Source: UBA6120 sp964495145 (GTDB taxonomy: Bacteria; Bacillota_I; Bacilli_A; RFN20; CAG-826). From it: 19,036 bases of DNA. Location of the stretch: assembly GCA_964495145.1 (NCBI GenBank), contig CAZBUP010000023.1, forward strand, positions 1 through 19,036, written 5' to 3'. The notes under the pieces were generated by a model that was not told the DNA's origin, ran no database searches, and saw only the letters and a program-made list of their open reading frames with translations. A program made the translations under genes and the position numbers. Below are positions 1 to 7,257 of this stretch, one piece after another (within the stretch, counting starts at the first letter, position 1; the number at the start of each line of letters is the position of its first letter).

Positions 1-1
1 G

Positions 2-160
2 ATTCTGCTCGCGGAAACGCTCCTTGAAAAGGAAACGATCGCCGCCGAAGAAATCAATTACCTCTTGAAAAACCGCAAATTGCCGAATGGCAAAAACGGC
101 AAGGCGCCGACGCCGGCGCCCGAAGCCGAGAAAAAAGACGCCGAGGAGGGAAAGGCTTAG
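2..160 (+). CDS. ftsH: ATP-dependent zinc metalloprotease FtsH, C-terminal end (partial)
   Basis: The reading frame is open from base 2 to a TAG stop at 158-160 and gives 52 residues; the rest lies before the window. It begins ILLAETLLEKETIAAEEINY, which resembles the end of the FtsH peptidase domain, where a LLEKETL-x-x-EEI-like helix is typical. It then runs into a Lys/Pro/Ala/Glu-rich disordered tail (residues about 25-52), as many FtsH proteins have. FtsH is a membrane-anchored AAA+ zinc protease that degrades unfolded membrane proteins and selected regulators. Neighbours support the call: ftsH lies upstream of a dus-lysS pair in many Bacillota. None of the AAA or HEXXH motifs is inside the window, so the call rests on the tail helix and synteny. 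Confidence 0.72.
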   Translation: MLLAETLLEKETIAAEEINYLLKNRKLPNGKNGKAPTPAPEAEKKDAEEGKA

Positions 161-173
161 CCTTCCCTTTTTT
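148..173 (+). terminator. Intrinsic terminator overlapping the ftsH stop codon
   Basis: GGGAAAGGC, loop TTA, GCCTTCCC forms a GC-rich hairpin with one unpaired A (148-167). Six T follow (168-173). The hairpin contains the last ftsH codons and its TAG stop, so a ribosome finishing ftsH would sit on the hairpin. The next gene starts only three bases after the T run. Confidence 0.65.
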
Positions 174-175
174 CG

Positions 176-1156
176 ATGTGGACCTTCGCTGACATCGCCG
201 TCAAAGGAAAAGTGGTCTTGGGCCCGATGGCCGGGATCACCACCCGGGCTTACCGGGTTTTCATGAAACGCTTCGGCGTCCATCTTTTTTATACCGAAAT
301 GGTGTCCGACTGCGGCATCATCTACGATAGCCGCAACACATTGAAATACTTGGACATCGATCCGAAGGAACATCCGATCGGGGTTCAGCTGTTCGGCGGC
401 AAAACCGAAACGCTCGTGGCCGCGGTCAAGAAACTCCAATCAATCAAAGACGACTACGATTTCATCGACGTCAACCTGGGGTGCCCCATGCCGAAAGTGA
501 CCCGGTCCGGAGCCGGCTCGGCTTGGTTGACGCGCCCCGACGATCTCGAGGCGATGATGAGTGAACTCGTGCGAGTTAGCGACAAACCGATCACGGCCAA
601 AATCCGGCTCGGATGGGACGATGACCACGTCAACGTCCAAGACGTCGTCGCGCGATTGGAGCGCGCCGGAGTCAGCTTGATTGCCATCCATACCCGAACC
701 ACCAAACAGATATATTCCGGATCAGCGCGTCATGACGAAATACGTGATCTTGGATCGAAGATGAAGGTTCCCCTGATCATCAGCGGCGACATCGATTCGA
801 TTGAAAATGCCCAAAAAGCCTTGGATATCACTAAAGCCGCCGCCGTCATGGTGGCCCGGGGCGGGCTTGGCCGACCGCGGTTCATCGCCCAGCTGAACGC
901 GTATTTTAAATCGGGCCAGCGATTGCCCGACGCCACCTTGCGGGAGCAATTGGTCTATCTCCGGCAATTGGCCAAACGATTAGTCGCCTTGAAGGGCGAA
1001 CGCGTCGCCATCAAGGAACTGCGGGGCCTCGGGGTCCATTTCCTTCAAGGTTTTCCGGGCATGAAGCCCTATAAACTGCGCTTGAGCCAACTGGACACGT
1101 TCGACGAACTGGATCGCCTCATAAAAGACATCCGTCGGCGGAATCTTTATGAGTAA
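176..1156 (+). CDS. dusB: tRNA-dihydrouridine synthase (DusB-like)
   Basis: A 326-residue FMN flavoenzyme that reduces uridines in the tRNA D-loop with NADPH. Visible family motifs, in order: LGPMAG (15-20, FMN-binding start of the TIM barrel), FYTEMVS (38-44), GVQLFG (69-74), IDVNLGCPMPKV (97-108) with the catalytic proton donor Cys103, KIRLGWD, the HTRTTKQIYSG segment, SGDI and the phosphate-binding MVARGGLGRP, then the C-terminal helical tRNA-binding domain. Length is normal for the family. The ATG at 176 fits the expected N-terminus, but no good Shine-Dalgarno is near it: the closest purine run (GGAGGG, 145-150) is about 25 bases away and inside the terminator hairpin, so initiation may be weak or coupled to ftsH. 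It is followed after 45 bases by lysS, as in Bacillus. Dus subfamily assignment (B versus others) is by resemblance only. Confidence 0.9.
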   Translation: MWTFADIAVKGKVVLGPMAGITTRAYRVFMKRFGVHLFYTEMVSDCGIIYDSRNTLKYLDIDPKEHPIGVQLFGGKTETLVAAVKKLQSIKDDYDFIDVNLGCPMPKVTRSGAGSAWLTRPDDLEAMMSELVRVSDKPITAKIRLGWDDDHVNVQDVVARLERAGVSLIAIHTRTTKQIYSGSARHDEIRDLGSKMKVPLIISGDIDSIENAQKALDITKAAAVMVARGGLGRPRFIAQLNAYFKSGQRLPDATLREQLVYLRQLAKRLVALKGERVAIKELRGLGVHFLQGFPGMKPYKLRLSQLDTFDELDRLIKDIRRRNLYE

Positions 1157-1201
1157 ATACATTTATTTGACTATAATATGAAAGATAAGGGAAGCATCAC
1201 C

Positions 1202-2680
1202 ATGGAAGAATTACAAGAACAACAATTGGTCCGACGGGCGAAACTCGCCAAATACGAAGAACGGGGCATCGATCCGTTCGGCCATAAATTCACGACTGAT
1301 TCCGACAGCCGTCAAATCAAGGCCTTGGCCGAAGGCAAGACGGCCGAGGAACTCGAAACCCTCGACAAACACGTGACCATCGCCGGACGGATCGTATCCA
1401 TCCGCCGCATGGGCAAAGCCAGCTTTTTGCATTTGCTCGACCGCTACGGGTCGATTCAATGCTACGTCAAAAAAGACGTCGTCGGCGACAGTGCGTACGA
1501 ACTGATCGATTTGGCCGATCTCGGCGATTTGATCGGGGTGACCGGACGGGTCATGTTGACCCATTCGGGAGAAATCACCATCCGGGTCGAAAAATACGAG
1601 CATTTGGTCAAAGCCCTCCGGCCTTTGCCGGAAAAATACCACGGTCTGGTCGACGTCGAGGAACGTTATCGGCGCCGCTATCTCGATTTGATCGTCAACG
1701 AAGATGCCCGGCGGATCGCCTTGGCGCGTGCCAAGATCATCCGCACGATCCAAGCCTTCATGGATGAAAACGGGTTTACCGAATTCGAAACCTCGATTTT
1801 GCAACCGACTTTGGGCGGCGCGGCCGCGCGGCCGTTCATCACGCACCATAACGCCCTCGACCGCGATTTCAACCTGCGCATCGCCACGGAACTGCCATTG
1901 AAGCGTTTGCTCGTGGGCGGCCTTGAACGCGTCTATGAAATCGGGCGGCTGTTCCGCAACGAAGGGATCGACACCCGCCACAACCCCGAATTCACCACGA
2001 TCGAAGCCTATCAAGCCTATGGCGACATTGAGGATATGGCCCTCTTGGCCGAATCGCTATTCCGCGCCGTGGCGGGAAAAGTCGCCGGGGGTTTGAAATT
2101 ACCCTGGGGTGAAAAGGTCATCGATCTTGAAAAACCTTTTAGGAAAGTCCACATGGTCGATTTGATCAAAGAACAGACCGGGATCGATTTCTTCGCCAAG
2201 ATGCCGCTTGAAGAAGCCTTGGCCCTCGCCGAAAAGCACGGGCTTCATTTGGCCAAGCACCAACTGACCTATGGTCACGTCATCAACGCCTTCTTTGAAG
2301 AATACTGCGAGAAGAAGCTGGAGCAACCGACCTTCGTCTACGGCCATCCGATCGAAATCAGCCCCTTGGCCAAGAAAAGCGCCGATCCGCGCTTCACCGA
2401 GCGGTTCGAGCTTTTCATCGACGGGTCCGAATACGCCAACGCCTTCACGGAACTCAATAACCCCCTTGACCAAAGCGAGCGGTTCCAAGCCCAAGTCCAA
2501 GCCAAAATACTAGGCGACCAAGAAGCCAACGACGTCGACGTCGATTTCCTCGAAGCGCTCGAATACGGGATGCCGCCGGCCGGCGGCATCGGCATCGGGA
2601 TCGACCGCATGGTCATGCTGATGACCAACAGCCCCTCGATCCGCGAAGTCATTTTATTCCCGACCTTGCGCAATCGCTGA
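1202..2680 (+). CDS. lysS: Lysine--tRNA ligase, class II
   Basis: A 492-residue lysyl-tRNA synthetase that charges tRNA-Lys with lysine using ATP. The N-terminal OB-fold anticodon-binding domain covers about residues 57-135. The class II catalytic core follows, with the RRRYLDLI segment (157-164), GGAAARPFITHHN (205-217), motif 2 FRNEG (251-255) followed by RHNPEFTTIE (259-268), YGHPIEISPLAKK, and motif 3 GGIGIGIDR near residues 463-471. All hallmark residues look intact and the length is typical. An in-frame ATG exists at 1178, but I chose 1202: AAGGGAAG (1187-1194) is well spaced upstream of it, family members start with MEEL-like sequence, and a TATAAT at 1172-1177 would place a transcription start about 1183, downstream of the first ATG. 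That -10 has no convincing -35, so lysS may also be read through from dus. Confidence 0.95.
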   Translation: MEELQEQQLVRRAKLAKYEERGIDPFGHKFTTDSDSRQIKALAEGKTAEELETLDKHVTIAGRIVSIRRMGKASFLHLLDRYGSIQCYVKKDVVGDSAYELIDLADLGDLIGVTGRVMLTHSGEITIRVEKYEHLVKALRPLPEKYHGLVDVEERYRRRYLDLIVNEDARRIALARAKIIRTIQAFMDENGFTEFETSILQPTLGGAAARPFITHHNALDRDFNLRIATELPLKRLLVGGLERVYEIGRLFRNEGIDTRHNPEFTTIEAYQAYGDIEDMALLAESLFRAVAGKVAGGLKLPWGEKVIDLEKPFRKVHMVDLIKEQTGIDFFAKMPLEEALALAEKHGLHLAKHQLTYGHVINAFFEEYCEKKLEQPTFVYGHPIEISPLAKKSADPRFTERFELFIDGSEYANAFTELNNPLDQSERFQAQVQAKILGDQEANDVDVDFLEALEYGMPPAGGIGIGIDRMVMLMTNSPSIREVILFPTLRNR

Positions 2681-2752
2681 TTGTTTTTGTCCAATTCCAA
2701 AATCAGGCGACTACTAATAATCAAAGGCCCAAAACGCCTTCGAATTTGTTCC

Positions 2753-2781
2753 TTTACAAAGTATATAATATAAAATATAAT
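2753..2781 (+). promoter_or_regulatory. Sigma-A/sigma-70 promoter of rpsF-ssb-rpsR
   Basis: TTTACA (2753-2758) and a perfect TATAAT (2776-2781) are separated by exactly 17 bases in an AT-rich stretch. Transcription would start near 2788, giving a leader of about 79 bases before rpsF. Confidence 0.8.
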
Positions 2782-2787
2782 CTCTTA

Positions 2788-2866
2788 GGTATGGAGTGAA
2801 GGCCATATCAATCGACTCTCTGCTATCAGTGGATGATAGCCAGAATGACCATAGGGAGGTATGTTT
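2788..2866 (+). promoter_or_regulatory. rpsF mRNA leader with a stem-loop (possible S6:S18 autoregulatory site)
   Basis: The leader holds a hairpin: TCTGCTATCA region (2819-2828) pairs with TGATAGC-C-AGA (2834-2844), leaving a five-base loop GTGGA and one bulged C at 2841. It sits just before the ribosome binding site AGGGAGGT (2853-2860). Bacterial rpsF transcripts are known to carry a leader structure bound by the S6:S18 complex as feedback control. Position and a bulged stem fit that idea, but I could not match the published consensus from memory, so the regulatory role is inference. Confidence 0.35.
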
Positions 2867-3154
2867 ATGCCCAAGTATGAAATCATGTACATCATTCGTG
2901 ATGACCTTGATGAAGCCTCACGGCAAGACACCATCGCCAAATTGCACGCGATTCTCACCGACAACGGTGCCGTAATCCGCAATGTCAACGAATGGGGATC
3001 ACGTGAACTGGCTTATGAGATCAAAGATCACAAAAAAGGTTATTACGTCGTACTGAAAATCACCGCGGAACCGTCAGCCACCGTCGAATTCGACCGGCTC
3101 GGCAAGATCAACCCGGCATTGCTTCGTCATCTCATCACCGTTGATAAAGATTAA
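2867..3154 (+). CDS. rpsF: 30S ribosomal protein bS6
   Basis: A 95-residue protein starting MPKYEIMYIIR, typical of bS6, which binds the 16S rRNA platform as a heterodimer with bS18. Recognisable blocks are the first beta-strand YEIMYIIR, the helix ending in a conserved Ile-Leu, the NEWGSRELAYEI strand and the KKGYYVVLKI strand, with RHLITVDKD at the end. Two in-frame ATGs occur, at 2861 and 2867. The Shine-Dalgarno AGGGAGGT ends at 2860, immediately before the first and six bases before the second, so 2867 is the start. It is the first gene of the rpsF-ssb-rpsR operon, 18 bases before ssb. Confidence 0.95.
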   Translation: MPKYEIMYIIRDDLDEASRQDTIAKLHAILTDNGAVIRNVNEWGSRELAYEIKDHKKGYYVVLKITAEPSATVEFDRLGKINPALLRHLITVDKD

Positions 3155-3172
3155 TTCATAGGAGGTAACGTT

Positions 3173-3598
3173 ATGATTAATCGCGTTGTTCTAGTCGGTC
3201 GCCTAACCAAGGATCCCGACCTGCGCCGCACCGCCACCGGCATGTCCGTCAATTCCTTCACCGTCGCCATCGACAACCGCGTCAAAAACGGGGCCGACCG
3301 CTCGACAAGCTTCATTAATTGCACGGCATTCGGAGCGACCGCCGACAACATGGCCAAATACACCCGCAAGGGAAGTTTGGTCGGTTTAGAAGGACGGTTG
3401 CAACAACGTTCCTACGAAAACAAAGAAGGCCGCAAGGTCAACGTCATCGAAGTCATCGCCGATTCGGTCCAATTCCTGGAACCGAAGGGCAGCGCCACCG
3501 AAGCCCGTTCCGAAGAGAGCTTCCCGGCCGATGAACCGAGCGACGACAACAAGAACCTCGAGTCGATCGACATCGTCGACGACGACTTACCGTTTTAA
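3173..3598 (+). CDS. ssb: Single-stranded DNA-binding protein
   Basis: A 141-residue SSB. The N-terminal OB fold (about 1-105) starts MINRVVLVGRLTKDPDLR and includes the FTVAIDNR and SFINCTAFGATADNMAKY segments. A low-complexity acidic linker follows, and the protein ends in DDDLPF, the conserved tip through which SSB recruits replication and repair partners. It coats single-stranded DNA as a tetramer during replication, recombination and repair. The start has a strong GGAGGT (3161-3166) six bases upstream. Its place between rpsF and rpsR is the standard arrangement in Bacillota. Confidence 0.96.
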   Translation: MINRVVLVGRLTKDPDLRRTATGMSVNSFTVAIDNRVKNGADRSTSFINCTAFGATADNMAKYTRKGSLVGLEGRLQQRSYENKEGRKVNVIEVIADSVQFLEPKGSATEARSEESFPADEPSDDNKNLESIDIVDDDLPF

Positions 3599-3617
3599 AC
3601 GATAGAAAGGAAACATT

Positions 3618-3845
3618 ATGGCATTTAAAAAACTCAGACCTCGTAAAAAAGTCTGTTATTTCACAAAGAACAAGATCGCCTACATCGATTATAAGGACGT
3701 CGAACTGCTGAAGCGCTTCATCTCGCCCAACGGCAAGATCTCCCCGCGCCGGGTCACCGGCACCAGCGCCCGTTACCAACGGGAGTTGGCCCTAGCAATT
3801 AAAAACGCTCGCTTTGTCGCCTTACTGCCCTACGCGATGGATTAG
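3618..3845 (+). CDS. rpsR: 30S ribosomal protein bS18
   Basis: A 75-residue basic protein with the bS18 signature blocks KKVCYFTKNKI, IDYKDVELLKRFISPNGKI, PRRVTGTSARYQRELALAIKNAR and ALLPY. It partners bS6 on the 30S platform. A GAAAGGAA ribosome binding site (about 3605-3612) precedes the ATG. It closes the operon; a strong terminator follows 77 bases later. Confidence 0.96.
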   Translation: MAFKKLRPRKKVCYFTKNKIAYIDYKDVELLKRFISPNGKISPRRVTGTSARYQRELALAIKNARFVALLPYAMD

Positions 3846-3922
3846 TAGCCGTCCCGGACTTGCATCGCGATCATCCGCGATCAAAACGGATGACTGCCCC
3901 ATCAAGCAAATCGCTTAGAAAT

Positions 3923-3960
3923 AAAGGCAACCTGATTATCACTTGGTTGCCTTTTTCTTT
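3923..3960. terminator. Strong terminator after rpsR, possibly bidirectional
   Basis: AAAGGCAACC (3923-3932) pairs perfectly with GGTTGCCTTT (3945-3954) across a 12-base loop, followed by a T-rich run broken by single bases. On the other strand the same stem is followed by a TTTATTT run, so it could also stop transcripts of the convergent GGDEF/HD-GYP gene. The remaining bases to 4076 show nothing I can name. Confidence 0.85.
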
Positions 3961-4076
3961 ATTTAAATATTCAATAATCAAAGCTATATTCGGCCATCCG
4001 ACGTTGTTTTATCCCGAACTGATTGATGATATGTTGATGCTCGTTACGAAACGTCAGCAAGGTAACATCAAATCAA

Positions 4077-6737
4077 TCAGCCGAGACCGGTCGCCCTCGG
4101 CCATTTGGCCCGCAAGACTTTTTGGACAAATACCTTGGCGATGGCCGGATCGAATTGCTGGCCGGACCATTTGATGATTTCGGAAACGGCATATTCTTTG
4201 CTCATCTTTCCCCGATATGACCGATTGGCCGTCATCGCTTCATAAGCGTCGGCGATAGCGGCGATTCGTGAAAACAAAGGTATTTCGGTGCCTTTGAGGC
4301 CGCTTGGGTAGCCGTTACCATCCCATCGTTCGTGATGATGAAGGGCATGAATGGCCAAATCGGAGTATTCATCGGCCGCCCGCAGGATTTGATAGCCGAA
4401 CTCCGTGTGCGTTTTGATGATTTCGAACTCCTCGGGCGACAGCTTGCCGGGCTTGTTCAAGACGCTGTCGGGAATCGAAATTTTCCCGATGTCGTGGAAA
4501 AGGCCGACCTGTTCCAGTTCCTTGATTTCGTCTGCTTCCAGCTTGAGTTGCGTGCCAATCCGTTTGCATAAATCGCCAACGCGGAGGGAATGCCGTCTTT
4601 CATTGGCGAATTTATCGGTCAGCGTCACCAAGATGGCGTTGATGGTGCGGCTGCGGACGCTGGCGCCGATCGTGGTCTTGTGACGGTACATGCGGTCTTC
4701 GGCCGCGCGCTGCAATTCATCGATTCCCTCGGAGGACGACGTCTTGCATTCATAGCCGACGGCAATCGACAATTCGATTTTTCCAATCATCCGGGTTTTG
4801 ACCACGGACACGATTTCCTCTTTGTATTTTTGCAGTCTTTCAATCGAGGTGTTTGGCAAAATGACCGCGAACTCGTCGCCGCCGATGCGGGCGACGACAT
4901 CTTTTGAGTCAAAGGACTTTCTCAAAAATTCGGCGATTAACTTCAAGGCAACGTCGCCGGTTTTGTGACCCAGGGCGTCATTGATGATCTTCAAGCCGTT
5001 CACGTCGAACATCATCAAACCCAATGGATAGTATTGCGAGTCGTCGAGCCGAATGAATTGTTCCATGAAATAACGGCGATTGAACAAATTGGTCAAGTAG
5101 TCGTGTTGGCTGATGTAATTGAGTTCCAGTTCCTTAATCTTGATTTCGGTGATGTCGTGGATGGTCCCCAAAACCTTGATCGGTCGACGGTCGGCATCGG
5201 AAAAAAGCGAAGCCTTGGAGTGGATGTATTTAGTTTTGCCATCGCCCGCATGCAGTTTGAAAGTCACGTCGTAAGGGGCCTCGCCATTGACTAAATCGAC
5301 GAGGGCGCGATCCATTTTATGGCGATCCGAGACGTCGACCATTTTCTGAGCCAACGGCAATGGGAGGTAGCCGGTCTTCCGGTTGAGCCCGTAGATCTTG
5401 AAGGCTTCTTCGGAAGCCCACATTTCCTTGGTCTTAAGGGTCAATTCCCACGAGCCGACTTTGGCGATGCTTTGAGCCAGCAGCAAGTCATGTTCGCTCT
5501 TCTTGATTTGATCTTCGACCTTTCGGCGTTCGGTGATGTCGTTCAGGGTGCAATAGGTTCGCTGGAATTGATGATGGTCGTCATAACCGATCAAACCTTC
5601 GAACTCGATCACCAAAGTACCGCCGTCTTTATGTATCATCTCAAATTCGGTGTGCGTTTTCCCACGTGCTTTGAATAGTTCAAATTTCTTTTTGAACTCG
5701 TCGCGGTTTTTGGGGACCAGAAAGTCTCCAAACCAATGGCCGATCACTTCCGATTTCTCATAACCGAGCAGATTGAGCCAGGTCCGGTTCACCTCGAGGC
5801 AGCGGCCGTCGGCATCTAGGGACTGGTAGCCCAAAGGCGCTTTTTCAAACAACGTTTCGAAGCGATTGTTGCTTTCGATTAAGGCGGTTTCGCTTTGCTT
5901 CCGTTGCGTGATGTCTTCGCCGGACGACAAAATGGTGATATCGCTATCGTCTTTGTCGAACAAAATGGTATTGTGCCAATCGATCGACTTAATATGGCCT
6001 TTAGCCGTCACGATTTCATTTTCGTGATGCTGGTAAACGTCGACGCGTTTATTCAGTATTTCCTTAAAGACGAATTTGGTTTTTTCAACGATGGACCCGG
6101 GAAGAAAGGTTTCAAACCAATTCTTTCCCAAAATGTTCTTTTCCTCGTCTTCGAGAATCTCACAGCCCATCCGATTGATCATCGTGATGTTTCCGTGAAT
6201 GTCCAACGCCAAGAGCATGACGCCGGCCACGTCGAGGTATTTCTGCGTTTTGTCGCGCTGGTCTTTCAAATCTTTGAACAAGTGGGTTTTTTCGGTGATG
6301 TCTTGGGCGGCGCCCCAAACGGCGACGATGTTGCCTTTTTCGTCCCGTTCGGCTTCGCCCTTGACCCACAGCCAACCTTTTTCACCATTGGCCTTGGTCA
6401 TTTCCAATTCAAGTTCGTAGGGAATTCCCTTAGATGCCGTCAACGCCAAAGAAGTCGATAGTGTATTCCAACTTTCGGGCGTGAACAATTTCATATGTTC
6501 GGTGAAGTCGGGAGGCGGCAGCTTCGGATCGAAACCGTATATCTTGTAAAGCTCTTCGGTCCAAAAGACCTTGTTCGTCTTGACGTCCAAGCGCCAAGTT
6601 CCCAAGTGGGCGATGCTTTGCGAATCGAGAAGCTGCTTTCGATTTTGCTCGAGTTCCTCAATCACTTGTTTAAATCCGGCAACATCGGCGGTGGTCGGCA
6701 TTCCGTCAAGTCTATCCTTATACGGCAAATCAATCAT
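4077..6737 (-). CDS. Multi-PAS GGDEF + HD-GYP cyclic-di-GMP signalling protein
   Basis: An 886-residue protein without membrane segments, so probably cytosolic. Four PAS-like sensory modules occupy about residues 30-155, 160-285, 290-410 and 415-540; most end in a DITE/DITQ-type PAC signature. The GGDEF diguanylate cyclase domain (about 545-695) has an intact GGDEF at 619-623. The HD-GYP phosphodiesterase domain (about 700-880) has His716, HDIGK (748-752), HHERWDGNGYP (801-811, GYP 809-811) and ADAYEAMTANRSYR, so its metal ligands look complete. The place where an RxxD inhibitory site would be reads DSKD, lacking the arginine. I start at 6737, not at an in-frame ATG 24 codons upstream, because GAGG lies eight bases before this ATG and the upstream extension is not PAS-like. 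The signal sensed is unknown. It is transcribed alone, convergent to rpsR and divergent from the polyamine operon. Confidence 0.92.
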   Translation of the reverse strand: MIDLPYKDRLDGMPTTADVAGFKQVIEELEQNRKQLLDSQSIAHLGTWRLDVKTNKVFWTEELYKIYGFDPKLPPPDFTEHMKLFTPESWNTLSTSLALTASKGIPYELELEMTKANGEKGWLWVKGEAERDEKGNIVAVWGAAQDITEKTHLFKDLKDQRDKTQKYLDVAGVMLLALDIHGNITMINRMGCEILEDEEKNILGKNWFETFLPGSIVEKTKFVFKEILNKRVDVYQHHENEIVTAKGHIKSIDWHNTILFDKDDSDITILSSGEDITQRKQSETALIESNNRFETLFEKAPLGYQSLDADGRCLEVNRTWLNLLGYEKSEVIGHWFGDFLVPKNRDEFKKKFELFKARGKTHTEFEMIHKDGGTLVIEFEGLIGYDDHHQFQRTYCTLNDITERRKVEDQIKKSEHDLLLAQSIAKVGSWELTLKTKEMWASEEAFKIYGLNRKTGYLPLPLAQKMVDVSDRHKMDRALVDLVNGEAPYDVTFKLHAGDGKTKYIHSKASLFSDADRRPIKVLGTIHDITEIKIKELELNYISQHDYLTNLFNRRYFMEQFIRLDDSQYYPLGLMMFDVNGLKIINDALGHKTGDVALKLIAEFLRKSFDSKDVVARIGGDEFAVILPNTSIERLQKYKEEIVSVVKTRMIGKIELSIAVGYECKTSSSEGIDELQRAAEDRMYRHKTTIGASVRSRTINAILVTLTDKFANERRHSLRVGDLCKRIGTQLKLEADEIKELEQVGLFHDIGKISIPDSVLNKPGKLSPEEFEIIKTHTEFGYQILRAADEYSDLAIHALHHHERWDGNGYPSGLKGTEIPLFSRIAAIADAYEAMTANRSYRGKMSKEYAVSEIIKWSGQQFDPAIAKVFVQKVLRAKWPRATGLG

Positions 6738-7164
6738 GATATAACCTCGCTTACATTTGTCGGCGGAGCGCAAAAAACAATACCATTCCCGGTCATTTAA
6801 AAATATCACGTAACTGGCATCAATCGACCCAACAATCGTGGGCAGATGCCGACGCCATTACGGCGAGTTGACAATATAAAATATATTAAGCCAAAATATG
6901 GAAATCTTCAACCGAGGACGCGCGCCTCGCAGAGGGCATCTATTCTTTGCGCTGCTTAACGTCTCGGGAGCCGCATCCGTCAAATGCTAGGTTCTGTATC
7001 GTGAAAGACATGTTGCTGAAACATCAAAAATCAAGGAACAAAACATCAACGAAATATGCCGGAGATTTTAAAATCGGAAACGGTTGCGCAATTACGCAGC
7101 TTTGTTTCTAAAAGAAACAAAAAATTTCATGATTTTACGAAAATACGAATAGGGCCGAATTCAA
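6738..7164. other. Long divergent intergenic region without a gene
   Basis: About 430 bases between the start of the GGDEF/HD-GYP gene and the polyamine promoter. It is AT-rich in patches and no coding frame with a ribosome binding site was found. A TTGACA at 6868-6873 has no -10 at proper distance. Apart from the short inverted repeat listed separately, I see no RNA gene or known riboswitch. Confidence 0.5.
7101..7121. repeat. AT-rich perfect inverted repeat
   Basis: TTTGTTTC, spacer TAAAA, GAAACAAA: eight paired bases on each side. On the plus strand it is followed by A rather than T, and on the minus strand there is no T run after it, so it is not a good terminator in either direction. 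It lies about 45 bases upstream of the polyamine operon promoter, where an activator or repressor could bind. Confidence 0.45.
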
Positions 7165-7193
7165 TTGTATTAAGCGAATAATTTCGCTACTAT
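7165..7193 (+). promoter_or_regulatory. Promoter of the polyamine operon with an operator-like palindrome
   Basis: TTGTAT (7165-7170) and TACTAT (7188-7193) are 17 bases apart. The spacer carries AGCGAA-TAAT-TTCGCT (7173-7188), an inverted repeat with perfect six-base arms that runs up to the first base of the -10. A dimeric regulator bound there would cover the promoter. Transcription would start near 7200, leaving a leader of about 58 bases. The regulator is not identifiable in the window. Confidence 0.55.
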
Positions 7194-7257
7194 TTTCTAG
7201 GTCGTTCCCTTCGAAAAATCACCATGAAATCGGATCGGCGCCAGAAGGAGTTGCATT

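Noticed and set aside
2724..2740. AAGGC-CCAAAAC-GCCTT hairpin after lysS as a terminator
   Set aside because: Only five base pairs and no T run behind it.
3860..4174. Plus-strand reading frame of 104 residues after rpsR
   Set aside because: It spans the rpsR terminator and enters the 3' end of the opposite-strand GGDEF/HD-GYP gene; no ribosome binding site or family resemblance.
7018..7059. Shared words CTGAAACATC and ATCAACGAAATAT here and at about 17541-17624, suggesting a dispersed repeat
   Set aside because: The spacing between the words differs (about 29 versus 71 bases) and matches of 10-13 bases are expected by chance in 19 kb.
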